A DNA stretch of 64,000 bases from VXNE01 sp965208745 (GTDB lineage: Bacteria; Pseudomonadota; Gammaproteobacteria; Pseudomonadales; Azotimanducaceae). The stretch lies in assembly GCA_965208745.1 (NCBI GenBank), contig CBDBPN010000004.1, positions 4,092,001 through 4,156,000 on the forward strand. Direction: 5' to 3'. This document shows, piece after piece, positions 47,667 to 57,124 of this stretch. The notes beneath the pieces were generated by a model. The model was not told where the DNA came from. It worked only from the letters and a program-made list of their open reading frames with translations, and ran no database searches. A program made the translations under genes and the position numbers. Within the stretch, counting starts at the first letter, position 1. The number at the start of each line of letters is the position of its first letter.

Positions 47667-48121
47667 CGATTGACGAGTTCATCGCGCACCTGGACGTGCA
47701 CGGCGCCGACCTGGAGCGCTGGCCGGCGGAATTGCGCGACGCAGCCCGCAGGGTCGCGGCGACACCGGCAGGTCGTTCGGAGCTCACGGCTGCGCGGGCT
47801 TTCGAAACGCTGCTCGAGGACAGCCTCCCGGCGCCGCCCGAAATGGGGTTGAAGGCGCGCATCCTGGGTCGCGTCCCGTTCGGCTGGCCGGCCTGGCTCG
47901 CGCCCGCGCGCTGGCGTCCGCTGGCGGCGGCGGCAGCGGCTCCGCTGGCCCTGGGTTTCGTGCTCGGGTTCGCGTCACCGAACGAGGACGACGGCTTCGA
48001 GGACGTCGTATCCGTGCTGGCCTTCTCCCCGGTCATTCGAGGAAGAACTGGGGGCCGAAGGGGTCGCCCCCGCGGCAAACCCGACAACGGAAGAGGAACG
48101 CCATGTGGAATAGGTGGCTGA
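47663..48121 (+). CDS. Putative anti-sigma factor, C-terminus possibly frameshifted
   Basis: This protein of about 150 residues has an N-terminal cytoplasmic domain (MTIDEFIAHLDVHGADLERW, then PAELRDAARR) and one membrane segment (LAAAAAAPLALGFVLGFA, about residues 94-111). Its translational coupling to the sigma gene fits an anti-sigma factor. After FSPVI the given frame becomes Arg/Gly-rich, whereas the neighbouring frame reads EEELGAEGVAPAANPTTEEE, then RHVE and a stop at 48,113. This suggests a one-base indel near 48,035 in the genome or in the data. Confidence 0.75.
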   Translation: MTIDEFIAHLDVHGADLERWPAELRDAARRVAATPAGRSELTAARAFETLLEDSLPAPPEMGLKARILGRVPFGWPAWLAPARWRPLAAAAAAPLALGFVLGFASPNEDDGFEDVVSVLAFSPVIRGRTGGRRGRPRGKPDNGRGTPCGIGG

Positions 48122-48561
48122 TTGCGGCGCTCGTGGTGTCCATCCTGGTCAACCTGGCCCTCGGCGGGTTCGTCGTCGGCCGGATGACGCGCGACTTCGC
48201 GCCGATGCCGGGGCTCCATTCGATGATCGGCGTGGCGCGCCTGGTGCGATTCCTGGAAGAGGACCGGCGGCGCGAAGTGGTCGGGGACCTCTGGGACCGG
48301 CGCCGGGACCTGCGGCAGTCGCTGCGGGCGATCCGCGGTGCGCAACGTGACATCGCCGCCGCGTTGACCGCGGAACCGTTCGACGAAGCGGCGCTGCGGG
48401 AGGCGTTCGAGGCGTTTCGGGACCGGCTGGAGAGCAGCCAGGCCAGCAGTCACGAGATGCTCGCCGGCGTCGCGTCGCGGCTCACGCCGGAGGAACGCGG
48501 GCGCCTGGCGCGGTCCCTGTCCCGCCCGGAAAGACACCGGGGCGGCGGTCCGCCTCGGTGA
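48103..48561 (+). CDS. Periplasmic heavy-metal-sensor-like protein (CnrX/Spy type)
   Basis: This 152-residue protein has a single N-terminal membrane anchor (MWNRWLIAALVVSILVNLAL) and a helical periplasmic domain rich in Arg and Glu (RLVRFLEEDRRREVVGDLWD, GAQRDIAAALTAEPFDEAAL), like CnrX/ZraP/Spy-type periplasmic adaptors. It is the last gene of the EF-hand, sigma and anti-sigma run. A role in metal sensing that controls the sigma factor is inferred from the context. Confidence 0.8.
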   Translation: MWNRWLIAALVVSILVNLALGGFVVGRMTRDFAPMPGLHSMIGVARLVRFLEEDRRREVVGDLWDRRRDLRQSLRAIRGAQRDIAAALTAEPFDEAALREAFEAFRDRLESSQASSHEMLAGVASRLTPEERGRLARSLSRPERHRGGGPPR

Positions 48562-48625
48562 GGTCCGCCGGGAGCGCCGGCCGGACTTGCTAGCATGGTC
48601 CCGGACAGGCGCCCGAGAACCCGAA

Positions 48626-49210
48626 TTGTCCGACGTTGCCCACACCCTGTCCCGCTTCGTGGCCGACTATGTCGACGCCTATCCGGACCTGACGGAGGTA
48701 TTCGATCCGGACTGGCGCTCCCCCTGCGAGGTGGGCGAGCCTTTCCGCGGGCCGGACGGCGTGGAGGTGGTGCGCTGGCGCCCCGTGCGGCGCCGGTACG
48801 CCGACGATTTCCGGGGCCTCGAGAACGCCCTCGAACTGCCCATCCACCCGGACATCAAGGCCTACTACGGGAGCTGGTGGTCTGGCGGCCTCGAGGCGGC
48901 GGCGCCCGAAGGGCACGTCAGTCTGCTCTTCCTGTGGAACGAGGCCGACGCGGAGCGGCTGGTCGAGAACCTCATCGGCCACGCGATGGCCAAACAGCGC
49001 GCCCGGGCCCCTTTCAGCGTCTTCTTCGCCTGTACGGAGCAGGACTCGGAACTCTTCCTCTCGGTGGAGAACGAGACGGGCCGCGTGCTCCTCGAACGGC
49101 CCGGCTACAAGCCCATCCGCACGGTGGCGGAGTCGCTTCCCGAGTTCCTCGGCGGGCTCACACCGCGTCCTCCCTATCTGCACCCGGAGCGGGCCGTCCT
49201 CGACCGCTGA
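48626..49210 (+). CDS. syd: SecY-interacting protein Syd
   Basis: This 194-residue homologue of Syd interacts with the SecY translocon and with SecA-dependent secretion in gammaproteobacteria. Recognised parts are LSRFVADYVDAYPDLTEVFD, AYYGSWWSGGLEAAAPEGHV and FFACTEQDSELFLSVENETG, ending RVLLERPGYKP. A TTG start at 48626 fits the E. coli length; a TTG 39 bases upstream is possible. Its presence is the main taxonomic hint in this window. Its 3' end overlaps the convergent dipeptidase gene by 53 bases. Confidence 0.85.
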   Translation: MSDVAHTLSRFVADYVDAYPDLTEVFDPDWRSPCEVGEPFRGPDGVEVVRWRPVRRRYADDFRGLENALELPIHPDIKAYYGSWWSGGLEAAAPEGHVSLLFLWNEADAERLVENLIGHAMAKQRARAPFSVFFACTEQDSELFLSVENETGRVLLERPGYKPIRTVAESLPEFLGGLTPRPPYLHPERAVLDR

Positions 49211-50453
49211 GGCCCGGCGCCTGCGCGCACGGTGGCGGATTCCCGCTCGCGGCGCCGTACGCTCCGGCGGCACGCCACACGCGCATGAGGTTGCCCCCGA
49301 GGATCTTCGCGATCGCGTCCTCGGCGTGGCCGCGCCGCAGCAGGCCGGCGATCAGGTTGGGAAACGCGGCGACGTCCTTCAACCCCTCGGGCAAGGTGTC
49401 TCCGACCCCGTCGAAGTCCGAGCCCAGGCCGACATGGTCGATGCCGGCGAGCGTCACGACGCGGTCGATGTGGTCCAGGACCGTCTCGACGCTGGCGTAG
49501 GGGTAGGGGTGCGCCTGGCGGTACTCCGCGTCGAAGGCGAGGCGGGCCGCGGGATCCGGTTCGGTCACTCCAAACGCCGCCGCGAGGGCGCCCCGGCGGG
49601 CCACGGCCCAGTTCTGGGCGGTCTCCGAGACGAAGTCGCTGCCGAAGTTGATCTGCACGACGCCGCCCTGGGCCCCGACCGCCTCGACCATCGCGTCGCT
49701 GATGTTGCGGTGGAAACCGGGGATGAAATGCCGGAGGGAGGAATGGGTGGCGACGACCGGGACCTCGGTGTGCTCCAGCGCCTGCCACGCCGCGTTGTCC
49801 GAGAGGTGGGAGAGGTCGATCATGATCCCGCGTTCGTTCAATGCCCGGACCGTCTCAACGCCCAGGGGCGACAGGCCCTGCCAGGGCTCGTTCGTGTCGT
49901 AGCTCGAGTCCGAGAACGCGTTGGTCCGCGAATGCGTCAGGCCGACGTAGGAGATGCCGCGGGACACGAAATGGTCGAGGTGCTCGGCGTCGTCTCCGAG
50001 CGGGCTGCCGTTTTCCATCCCGAGTGCGAGCGCGAGCCTGCCGGAGTCCCTGAGGACGTCGACGTCGTCCGCGCAGGCGGCGATGCCGAACCGTTCCGGG
50101 GCGTCCTGAACGATCTCCTCCATCGCGTCGATCAGGCTGTTCGCGAGGTCGGTGGACGTGCCGTCCTCGACCGCGCCGGCGGGGGTGAAGATGGACATGA
50201 AGGCCACGTCCAGTCCGCCCGCCACCGCGCGGGGGTGATCGAACTGTCCCGCGGACTGCATCGGCCCCACTGTGTCTGGCTGGAAGTGCCGGCGGATGGG
50301 GAAGTCGATGTGCGTGTCGGCGATGAGGTGGCGGCGGGCGAGTTCGGCGGCGCGTTCGTCGAGCGGCGGCTCCGTCGGGGTGCAGGCGGCCAGAACGAGG
50401 ACGGCGGCGAGATGCCGCGTCGTGACGACGCCCCGCGAGCGAATGCGCGTCAT
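49158..50453 (-). CDS. Membrane dipeptidase (renal dipeptidase family), lipoprotein
   Basis: This 431-residue zinc dipeptidase has a lipoprotein signal (residues 1-24, lipobox LAAC, Cys24), so it should be anchored in the envelope. Metal ligands appear as ADTHID (His48, Asp50), the later SHLSDNA and VVATHSSL and DHVGLGSDFDGV, which contains the conserved GSDFDG motif. It cleaves dipeptides or related amides. The start at 50453 (MTRIRSRG) gives the signal directly; the frame is open upstream without similarity. Confidence 0.9.
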   Translation of the reverse strand: MTRIRSRGVVTTRHLAAVLVLAACTPTEPPLDERAAELARRHLIADTHIDFPIRRHFQPDTVGPMQSAGQFDHPRAVAGGLDVAFMSIFTPAGAVEDGTSTDLANSLIDAMEEIVQDAPERFGIAACADDVDVLRDSGRLALALGMENGSPLGDDAEHLDHFVSRGISYVGLTHSRTNAFSDSSYDTNEPWQGLSPLGVETVRALNERGIMIDLSHLSDNAAWQALEHTEVPVVATHSSLRHFIPGFHRNISDAMVEAVGAQGGVVQINFGSDFVSETAQNWAVARRGALAAAFGVTEPDPAARLAFDAEYRQAHPYPYASVETVLDHIDRVVTLAGIDHVGLGSDFDGVGDTLPEGLKDVAAFPNLIAGLLRRGHAEDAIAKILGGNLMRVWRAAGAYGAASGNPPPCAQAPGLSGRGRPAPGADREDAV

Positions 50454-50638
50454 GCCCGCAGCCCCCCGTGGCCGGTCCGCTGCCTCGCAACGCGACGCGG
50501 GTTTCCCGGGCGCTGGTACGGATACGGGTTGCGCGGCAGCGAGACGCCGGTACGCCTCCGGGGCGTTTTTTGCCCTGTGCGCGCACATTGACGCGCAGGG
50601 CTAACTCTGAAGCGCCAGAACTCCCGTGACACAGCACA

Positions 50639-51106
50639 CTAGTCCGCTGCCATGGCTTGGGTCAGGGGGAGCGCATCGATGTCGTCGAAGGCTGCGAAGT
50701 CCCTGACGTTGTCGGTTATCAGGGTGCGGATACCGTGTACCGTCATGGTGGCGACAATGTTGGCGTCATGAAACCGCTTTCCCCGCAGGCCGTGTTTCAG
50801 GCCGAAGCGGCGCAGCCTTACGACCGCCGCTTCCGTCTCGTCATACAGCCCGACGAAGCGCAGAAACGCTTCCACGTTGCCGATGGCATCGCGCGGTTCC
50901 AGGCCCATTCCATTGACGTCGATCGGTCGCGTCGCCACCACCACGTACTCCCGCAACACCTGGCCGCTCACCGCCAGGTGCAAACCGTTGTCGTCGGACT
51001 CTGTGATCAGCCGGCGCGCCATCTCGTGATTGGGGCGCGATTCATCCGTCGCGGTCAGAAGCACATTGGTGTCGATGAAGAGGCGGTCACCTGCCTTCGG
51101 GACCAT
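50639..51106 (-). CDS. PIN-domain toxin (VapC-like)
   Basis: This 155-residue PIN-domain nuclease has the acidic residues seen in RLFIDTNVLLTATDE, the Glu in SGQVLREYVVVATRP, and FHDANIVATMTVHGIRTLITDNVRDFAAFDDI at the C-terminus. It overlaps the upstream antitoxin gene by 20 bases. It is the second PIN-type toxin-antitoxin pair of the window, not closely similar to the pair at 9.2-9.8 kb. Confidence 0.88.
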   Translation of the reverse strand: MVPKAGDRLFIDTNVLLTATDESRPNHEMARRLITESDDNGLHLAVSGQVLREYVVVATRPIDVNGMGLEPRDAIGNVEAFLRFVGLYDETEAAVVRLRRFGLKHGLRGKRFHDANIVATMTVHGIRTLITDNVRDFAAFDDIDALPLTQAMAAD

Positions 51107-51317
51107 AGATCTCGTCCCTGTTCCACAATGTCGCCAGGCCGGTGTTCACCGTAACCAGATCAAGCGATCGGGTGTCTTCCTCGGGCGGCGCCAACCGTGC
51201 CTCCCGGGCAAGGATGGCGTGCAACTCGCCCTGCAACGACCGATGATGGATACGTGCCAGCCGCTTCAGGGCTGCGAGTGTGGCCGGCTCGATCTCCCGA
51301 ATGTGAATTGAACTCAT
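51087..51317 (-). CDS. Ribbon-helix-helix antitoxin
   Basis: This 76-residue protein has the N-terminus MSSIHIREIEPATLAALKRLARIHHRSLQGELHAILAREARL, an Arc-type ribbon-helix-helix motif, with an acidic C-terminal toxin-binding tail (PPEEDTRSLDL). It neutralises the PIN toxin encoded immediately downstream. An AT-rich upstream stretch (51,320-51,345) may carry the autoregulated promoter. Confidence 0.82.
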   Translation of the reverse strand: MSSIHIREIEPATLAALKRLARIHHRSLQGELHAILAREARLAPPEEDTRSLDLVTVNTGLATLWNRDEIYGPEGR

Positions 51318-51403
51318 GAAGGTATCGTATTGCTACCACTATCAATTTGCAACGAATGCGAGCGGCACACGGTGCGCCAGGGGAGACGCTCGCCTGTGGC
51401 ACG

Positions 51404-51924
<521 letters not shown>

Positions 51925-51928
<4 letters not shown>

Positions 51929-53355
51929 GTCTCCATGGTGGGGTTGGGGGCGGGCTGGGCGGTCCCGCCCGAAGCCCAAAGATACATCACGGCGTACGCG
52001 CGCCACGGTCGCCACGGCTCCGCGCGGCGTTCGGCGTCGACGGCGGTGGTGTCCAGCGCTTTCCGCACGGCGCTGTCCGAGGCAGGGAAGGCGTCCGGGT
52101 CGTGTGCGACCCGCATGGCGACGTACTCGGCGGTCCAGGGGCCGATGCCGTCGATCGCGAGCAGGGCCGGGCGTACCTGGCGGGCGTCGGACAGGAAGTC
52201 CGGGCCCCGGTCGAGGACGGCCCGGGCAAGGTTGCGAACTGCTTGGCCGCGCGCTCCGGGCATGCCCACCGACGCGACATCGGCATCTACGAGGGCCTTG
52301 GGCGTCGGAAACGCTCCGTCTCCGTACGCCGCGACGAGCCGCGCGGCCAGGACCGTCGCGCGGTCCACGCGGACCTGCTGGCCGAGTACCGCCTTGACGG
52401 CGCCCTCGAACGGGTCCCAGACACCGGGAACGCGGATGCCCGGCATTGCGCGCACGGCCGCGGCCAGACCGGGCTGGGCGCCCAGGTGGCCGTCTATCGC
52501 CGCCGGGTCCGCGTCGAGGTCGAAGACGTGCCGCGTCCGGGCCACCAAGGAGGCCGTTGCGCAAGACAGCTCGGCCGGGACGGACAGGACCACCCCGTCG
52601 CCGTCGAGTTGCACGGAGACGGCGTGGCCGTCGATGTGTCGGATGAAGGTGCCGTCGGTCGCCTCCTCGAGGCCGGAAAGCGCCCGTCGGCCGAGGAACG
52701 GGAACACCCAGTCCGCACGCCAGGGTGTCCGGAACGGGAGCTGCAGGCGCAGGGCGGCGGGGCGCTCCGCGGGTCCCCGGCGGCGCAGCTCGCGGGGCGG
52801 ACGGCCGAACACGCGGCGCAGTTCGTCGTTGCAGCGCCGCAGGCTGCCGTATCCCGCGCAGAGCGCCACGTCGGCGATGGGCAGGTCCGTCTCGTCGAGG
52901 AGGCGTCTCGCCAGCGCCAGGCGTTGCATGCGGGCCAGTCCCTTCGGCGTGGTGCCGAGCTCCTGCCGGAACAGCCGACTCAGGTGGCGTTCCCCGACTC
53001 CGACCGCGGCGGCAAGCTCCCGCACCGGGTGCGTGTTGAGGAAGCCTTGCTCGATGCGTTCGAGGGCGCGCCCGACCGTCTGGCTGGCAACGGTCCAGGG
53101 CGGTAACAGTCGTGCGCGCTCCGGGCGGCAGCGCAGGCAGGGGCGGTAGCCTGCCTGGAGGGTCGCCGCGGCGGTGGCGAAGTACCGCACGTTGTCCTCC
53201 GCCGGAGCGCGGGCGGGACATACCGGGCGGCAGAACACGCCGGTGGTGAGTACGCCGACGATGAACCTGCCGTCGAAGCGGGGGTCGCGCGAGAGGCGCG
53301 CGCGGCGGCAGATATCCTCTGGGGGCAAACAGACAGGCAACACGGTGCGCGACAC
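51925..53355 (-). CDS. Ada/AraC-AlkA fusion DNA glycosylase
   Basis: This multidomain alkylation-repair protein has about 476 residues. An Ada-type zinc domain (Cys42, Cys46, Cys73 and Cys76 in FCRPVCPAR and CLRC) would repair methylphosphotriesters and activate the protein. An AraC-type HTH follows at about 85-175, then AlkA_N and a HhH-GPD glycosylase core (AIDGIGPWTAEYVAMRVAHD, with the catalytic Asp near DSAVR). The GTG at 53355 was chosen because a -10-like TATAGT for this strand lies at 53389-53384; ATG at 53403 is a longer alternative. It drives the ogt gene by coupling. Confidence 0.88.
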
Positions 53356-53401
53356 CCCGGCGGCACGGCGGAAAAGGGCGCCTACTATAATCGTCGCCGC
53401 C

Positions 53402-54286
53402 ATGCAGGACTCGCCAGGACCGGACATGCAACCCAGATCCTCCGCGCGGGCCCTTGACCTCCGTCGGCCGGTCGCCCTGGTCCCCGTCACGGTCGAGAAA
53501 CCGTGGGGTCGCGAGATCTGGTACAGCGGCTTCGAGACGCGCGGCGAGAGCGGCGTGCGGCAGAACGGAACCCGGGTACGGTTGTCCGACTACCTGCGGG
53601 AAATGGGGTGGGCGGAAGTGGTGCTGCTGAAGGAGTTGCACGCCACGGCCGGCGACCTCTACCTCGAGGTGCACGAAACCAAGAGCGAGGTCTACGTCGC
53701 CCGGAGCCCGGGAAGATTGCAGCACGGCATGAACCAGGCGTTGCGCCAGCGCCATGGCGACGCGGAGTTCCGCCGGGCGTTCCTGCGGGCCGCCGAGGCT
53801 TACGAACGGGGCGCCGTCGGGCGCGAGGCCGTCGACGCGTTCATGGCTGAACGCGAGTTCTCCGCTGGAGACGTGGTCGCCGTGGAGCCCTGGACCCCGC
53901 ATTCGCTTCAGCACGGCGCGTGGGTCGTCGAGTTCCAGACCCCGGTGTTCGAACGTCTCATTCTCGCGTCCAACCGGCCGGTCGCGACCCAGGACCACTG
54001 GGACACGGGACGCGCGCTGCCCCGAATCGCGCTGGACCCGCCCACGGCCGCCGCGCCCGAGCCCGTCGCTCCGGGCGCGGAGCGGCTCGCCGCCGCGCGG
54101 GGCTTCGGGGTGTGGCGCGCCCGCGGACCCGTCCGCCTGCCGGGCGGCATACCGTACGTGGTCGGTCTCGTCCTCGACGGCGTGGCGGTCGTCGGGGGCG
54201 AACGGATGGAAGGCGGGTTCCTCGCGCCCGCGCCGGAGGGCGTGTGCGTCCAGGGGGAGGCCGTGTTCGCCGGTCCGGGCCTGTGA
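53402..54286 (+). CDS. Mannose-6-phosphate isomerase-like cupin protein
   Basis: This protein of about 294 residues resembles the type I phosphomannose isomerase fold (VPVTVEKPWGREIWYSGFET, LKELHATAGDLYLEVHETKS, WTPHSLQHGAWVVEFQTPVF). It has two cupin-like halves, but the usual His/Glu metal ligands are not all recognisable, so it may be a relative with another substrate. The start at 53402 overlaps a TATAAT promoter-like box 11 bases upstream; ATG at 53426 is an alternative. Its stop overlaps the next gene (GTGA). Confidence 0.75.
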   Translation: MQDSPGPDMQPRSSARALDLRRPVALVPVTVEKPWGREIWYSGFETRGESGVRQNGTRVRLSDYLREMGWAEVVLLKELHATAGDLYLEVHETKSEVYVARSPGRLQHGMNQALRQRHGDAEFRRAFLRAAEAYERGAVGREAVDAFMAEREFSAGDVVAVEPWTPHSLQHGAWVVEFQTPVFERLILASNRPVATQDHWDTGRALPRIALDPPTAAAPEPVAPGAERLAAARGFGVWRARGPVRLPGGIPYVVGLVLDGVAVVGGERMEGGFLAPAPEGVCVQGEAVFAGPGL

Positions 54287-55350
54287 GGTTACGGGCGCTC
54301 GGGCGCCGTGCGGCCATCCTGGCGACGGCCCTGCTGTTCTACTACGGGTTCCTGATCTACCCGCTCCTGCGGCTGATCGACTGGCTGGTGCCGGACTGGC
54401 AGCCGGGAACGCCGACACTCCTGGTGCTGCTGGTGCTGCCCCTCGCGCTACGCATCATGGCATCGGTGTTCCCCCATCCCGTGACGCGCTGGCTCGGGGC
54501 CATGTCGCTGACCTGGATGGGGCTCTGCTTCCAGCTCTTCGCGCTGGTGGTCGCGCTGGAGGTCGTGGGCCTCGTCTCGGGGGTGGAGGATCGCGTGCTC
54601 GGTCTCGCCGGCCTCGCGGGCATCGCCGTGCTCGGTACCTGGGCCTTCGTCAACGCCCAGGTCTTGAAGGTGCGGCGCATCCCGGTGGAATCGGGCGGCT
54701 TGGAAGGGCGCCGGCTGGTGCAGCTCTCGGACGTCCACATAGGTTCCCGGCGCCCGGGCTTCCTCCGCCGCATCGTGCGCCGCGTCAACACGCTCGACGG
54801 CGACGCCGTGCTGATCACAGGCGACCTCGTGGATGCGAACTACGTCGACCGCGAGGACTTGCGGCACCTGGGCGACCTGCGGGCTCCGACGTACTTCACG
54901 CTCGGCAACCACGAGCGCTACGAGGACACGGACCGCATTCTGGACGACCTCACCGCCCTCGGCGTGCGCGTGCTGCGCAACGAGGCGGTGGACGCCGATC
55001 CATTCCAGTTCATCGGCATCGACGACGCCGACGCGCGCGACACCGTGGCGCGCGGCCTGGCCGGGCTCTCGCCGCTTCCCGCGCGCTACCGGGTGCTGCT
55101 GTTTCACAGGCCGGAGGGGGTCGAGGATGCCGCCGCGTGGGGTGCCCAGCTCATGCTGTCGGGGCACACGCACCGCGGGCAGATCTTCCCTTTCGAGTAC
55201 ATCGTGAAGCGCGTGCACCGGCGGCTGTCGGGGTCGCACCACGTCGACGGGCTGCACCTCTACGTGTCGCCGGGAACCGGGACCTGGGGACCGGTGCTGC
55301 GTACGAACGGACGCTGCGAGGTGACGCTGTTCGAGTTTGGCGCGTGCTAA
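54283..55350 (+). CDS. Membrane-bound metallophosphoesterase
   Basis: This 355-residue protein has several N-terminal membrane segments (to about residue 130) and a calcineurin-like phosphoesterase domain from about 145: LVQLSDVHIGSRRPGFL, ITGDLVDANYV, LGNHERYEDT, VLLFHRPEG and LSGHTHRGQ. These motifs bind two metals, so it should act on a phospho-ester near the membrane (such as a lipid phosphate). A GTG start at 54283 gives a GTGA overlap with the upstream gene. Confidence 0.88.
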   Translation: MRLRALGRRAAILATALLFYYGFLIYPLLRLIDWLVPDWQPGTPTLLVLLVLPLALRIMASVFPHPVTRWLGAMSLTWMGLCFQLFALVVALEVVGLVSGVEDRVLGLAGLAGIAVLGTWAFVNAQVLKVRRIPVESGGLEGRRLVQLSDVHIGSRRPGFLRRIVRRVNTLDGDAVLITGDLVDANYVDREDLRHLGDLRAPTYFTLGNHERYEDTDRILDDLTALGVRVLRNEAVDADPFQFIGIDDADARDTVARGLAGLSPLPARYRVLLFHRPEGVEDAAAWGAQLMLSGHTHRGQIFPFEYIVKRVHRRLSGSHHVDGLHLYVSPGTGTWGPVLRTNGRCEVTLFEFGAC

Positions 55351-55381
55351 GGTTGCCGCGCGGGCCGCACGGGAGGGCAGC

Positions 55382-56062
55382 GTGAGCGACGAGAACCCGC
55401 TGATCGTCGAGCAGATCGAGATCGGTCCCATGGCCAACTTCACCTACATCGTGGGTTCGCGGACCACCCGCGAGGTGGCGATCGTGGACCCGGCCTGGGA
55501 TATCGAGGGGCTGCTCGCGCACCTCGCCGAACGCGACTACACGCTGACCGCCGCGCTCGCGACGCACTACCACCCCGACCACATCGGCGGCGGCATCCGC
55601 GGGCACAACATCGCGGGCGTCGCGGAACTCATGGAGAAGAACCCGGTCAAGGTGTACGCCCACCGGCACGAGGCGGACGGTGTGAAGAAGGTGACCGGCC
55701 TCTCCGATTCGGACCTGGTCCGCGTCGATTCGGGCGACACGCTGAAGCTCGGCGAGATCGAGGTCGAGTTCCTGCACACGCCCGGCCACACGCCGGGCTC
55801 GCAGTGCTTCCGCATCCGCGGCACGCTCGTGTCGGGCGACACGCTCTTCGTCGACGGCTGCGGCCGCGTCGACCTGCCGGGCTCCGACTCGGAGCAGATG
55901 TACCACAGCCTGCAGAAGCTCAAGGCGCTGCCGGACGACACGCTGCTGCTGCCCGGCCACAACTACGGCGCGGTGCCGAACGCCACCATGGGCGACACGA
56001 AGAAGATGAACGCCTATCTGAACGTGGGCGACCTGCCGACCTGGCAGCAGATCATGGGGTAA
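55382..56062 (+). CDS. MBL-fold metallo-hydrolase (glyoxalase II-like)
   Basis: This 226-residue metallo-beta-lactamase-fold hydrolase has the signature THYHPDHIGGG (residues ~60-70), then LHTPGHTPGSQCFRI, SGDTLFVDGCGRVDLPGSDS and LLPGHNYGA. The arrangement matches persulfide dioxygenase or glyoxalase II-type enzymes; the DGCGR segment is typical of the ETHE1-like group, but substrate specificity is not certain. GTG start at 55382 with GGGAGG upstream. Confidence 0.9.
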   Translation: MSDENPLIVEQIEIGPMANFTYIVGSRTTREVAIVDPAWDIEGLLAHLAERDYTLTAALATHYHPDHIGGGIRGHNIAGVAELMEKNPVKVYAHRHEADGVKKVTGLSDSDLVRVDSGDTLKLGEIEVEFLHTPGHTPGSQCFRIRGTLVSGDTLFVDGCGRVDLPGSDSEQMYHSLQKLKALPDDTLLLPGHNYGAVPNATMGDTKKMNAYLNVGDLPTWQQIMG

Positions 56063-56086
56063 CGGCGGGTCGCGGCAACCCTCCCC

Positions 56087-57064
56087 TTACGAGGGCAGGA
56101 GGTGCGCGACCGCATCGCGTTCGGCTTTCAGTTCCTCCTCCGTCGCGCGCATCCTGGCGCGGCTGAAGTCGTTCACCGCGATGTCCGGCAGGATGGTCCA
56201 TGACCCGCCGCCGCAGGTGACGGGATAGGAGTAGATGAGCCCCGGTTCGACGCCGTACGACCCGTCGGAGTACACCCCCATGCTCACGACCGCGTCGGTG
56301 CCGAGCATCCAGTCGCGTACGTGATCGATGGCGGCGTTCGCGGCGGAGGCGGCGCTCGATGCGCCCCGCGCGGCGATGATTTCCGCCCCGCGCTGCTGCA
56401 CCCTCGGGATGAAGTCGTCCGCGTACCACGCCATGTCCACCAGGTCCATCGCGGGGGTGCCGTCCACCGTGGCGGCGTGAATGTCGGGATACTGCGTGGC
56501 CGAGTGGTTGCCCCAGATCGCGAGCCCGCGGACCGACGACACGGCGCGGCCGGTCCGGTCCGCGAGTTGCGCCATCGCCCGATTGTGGTCCAGCCGGGTC
56601 ATGGCCGTGAAGTTGCCGGGATCGAGGTCCGGCGCATTGCGTTGCGCGATCAGGCAGTTGGTGTTCGCCGGGTTGCCGACGACGAGTACCTTGACGTCGC
56701 GGGCGGCGTGGTCGTTGAGTGCCTTGCCCTGCACGGAGAAGATGGCGGCGTTGGCCTCGAGCAGGTCACCACGCTCCATCCCCGCCGTCCGTGGCCGCGA
56801 GCCGACGAGCAGGGCGATGTCCGCGCCGTCGAAGGCCGCGTTGGGATCGTCCGTGGCCTCGACCCGGGCGACGAGGGGGAAGGCGCAGTCGTCGACCTCC
56901 ATGATGACGCCGCGGGCGGCGTCCATCGCGGGAGGGATTTCCAGCAGGCGCAGGACGACCGGCGTATCGGCGCCGAGCAGCTGGCCCGAGGCGATGCGAA
57001 ACACCAGTGCGTAGCCGATCTGGCCCGCCGCGCCGGTCACCGCCACCGTCACTGGTTTCGTCAT
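56087..57064 (-). CDS. mdh: Malate dehydrogenase
   Basis: This 325-residue NAD-dependent malate dehydrogenase of the tricarboxylic acid cycle has the Rossmann motif VAVTGAAGQIGYALVFRIAS at residues 7-26. The segments MTRLDHNRAMAQLA and WGNHSATQYPD hold catalytic Asp and His. VGSRPRTAGMERGDLL carries the substrate-binding Arg. This is the cytosolic-like form seen in many gamma- and betaproteobacteria. The start at 57064 (MTKPVTVAV) is three codons inside a longer frame. Confidence 0.94.
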   Translation of the reverse strand: MTKPVTVAVTGAAGQIGYALVFRIASGQLLGADTPVVLRLLEIPPAMDAARGVIMEVDDCAFPLVARVEATDDPNAAFDGADIALLVGSRPRTAGMERGDLLEANAAIFSVQGKALNDHAARDVKVLVVGNPANTNCLIAQRNAPDLDPGNFTAMTRLDHNRAMAQLADRTGRAVSSVRGLAIWGNHSATQYPDIHAATVDGTPAMDLVDMAWYADDFIPRVQQRGAEIIAARGASSAASAANAAIDHVRDWMLGTDAVVSMGVYSDGSYGVEPGLIYSYPVTCGGGSWTILPDIAVNDFSRARMRATEEELKAERDAVAHLLPS

Positions 57065-57124
57065 CCCGCGCACCTCCGCTCCGTACCGGAAAAAGCGGGC
57101 GATTCTAGCAGCGCGCCGCTGGCG

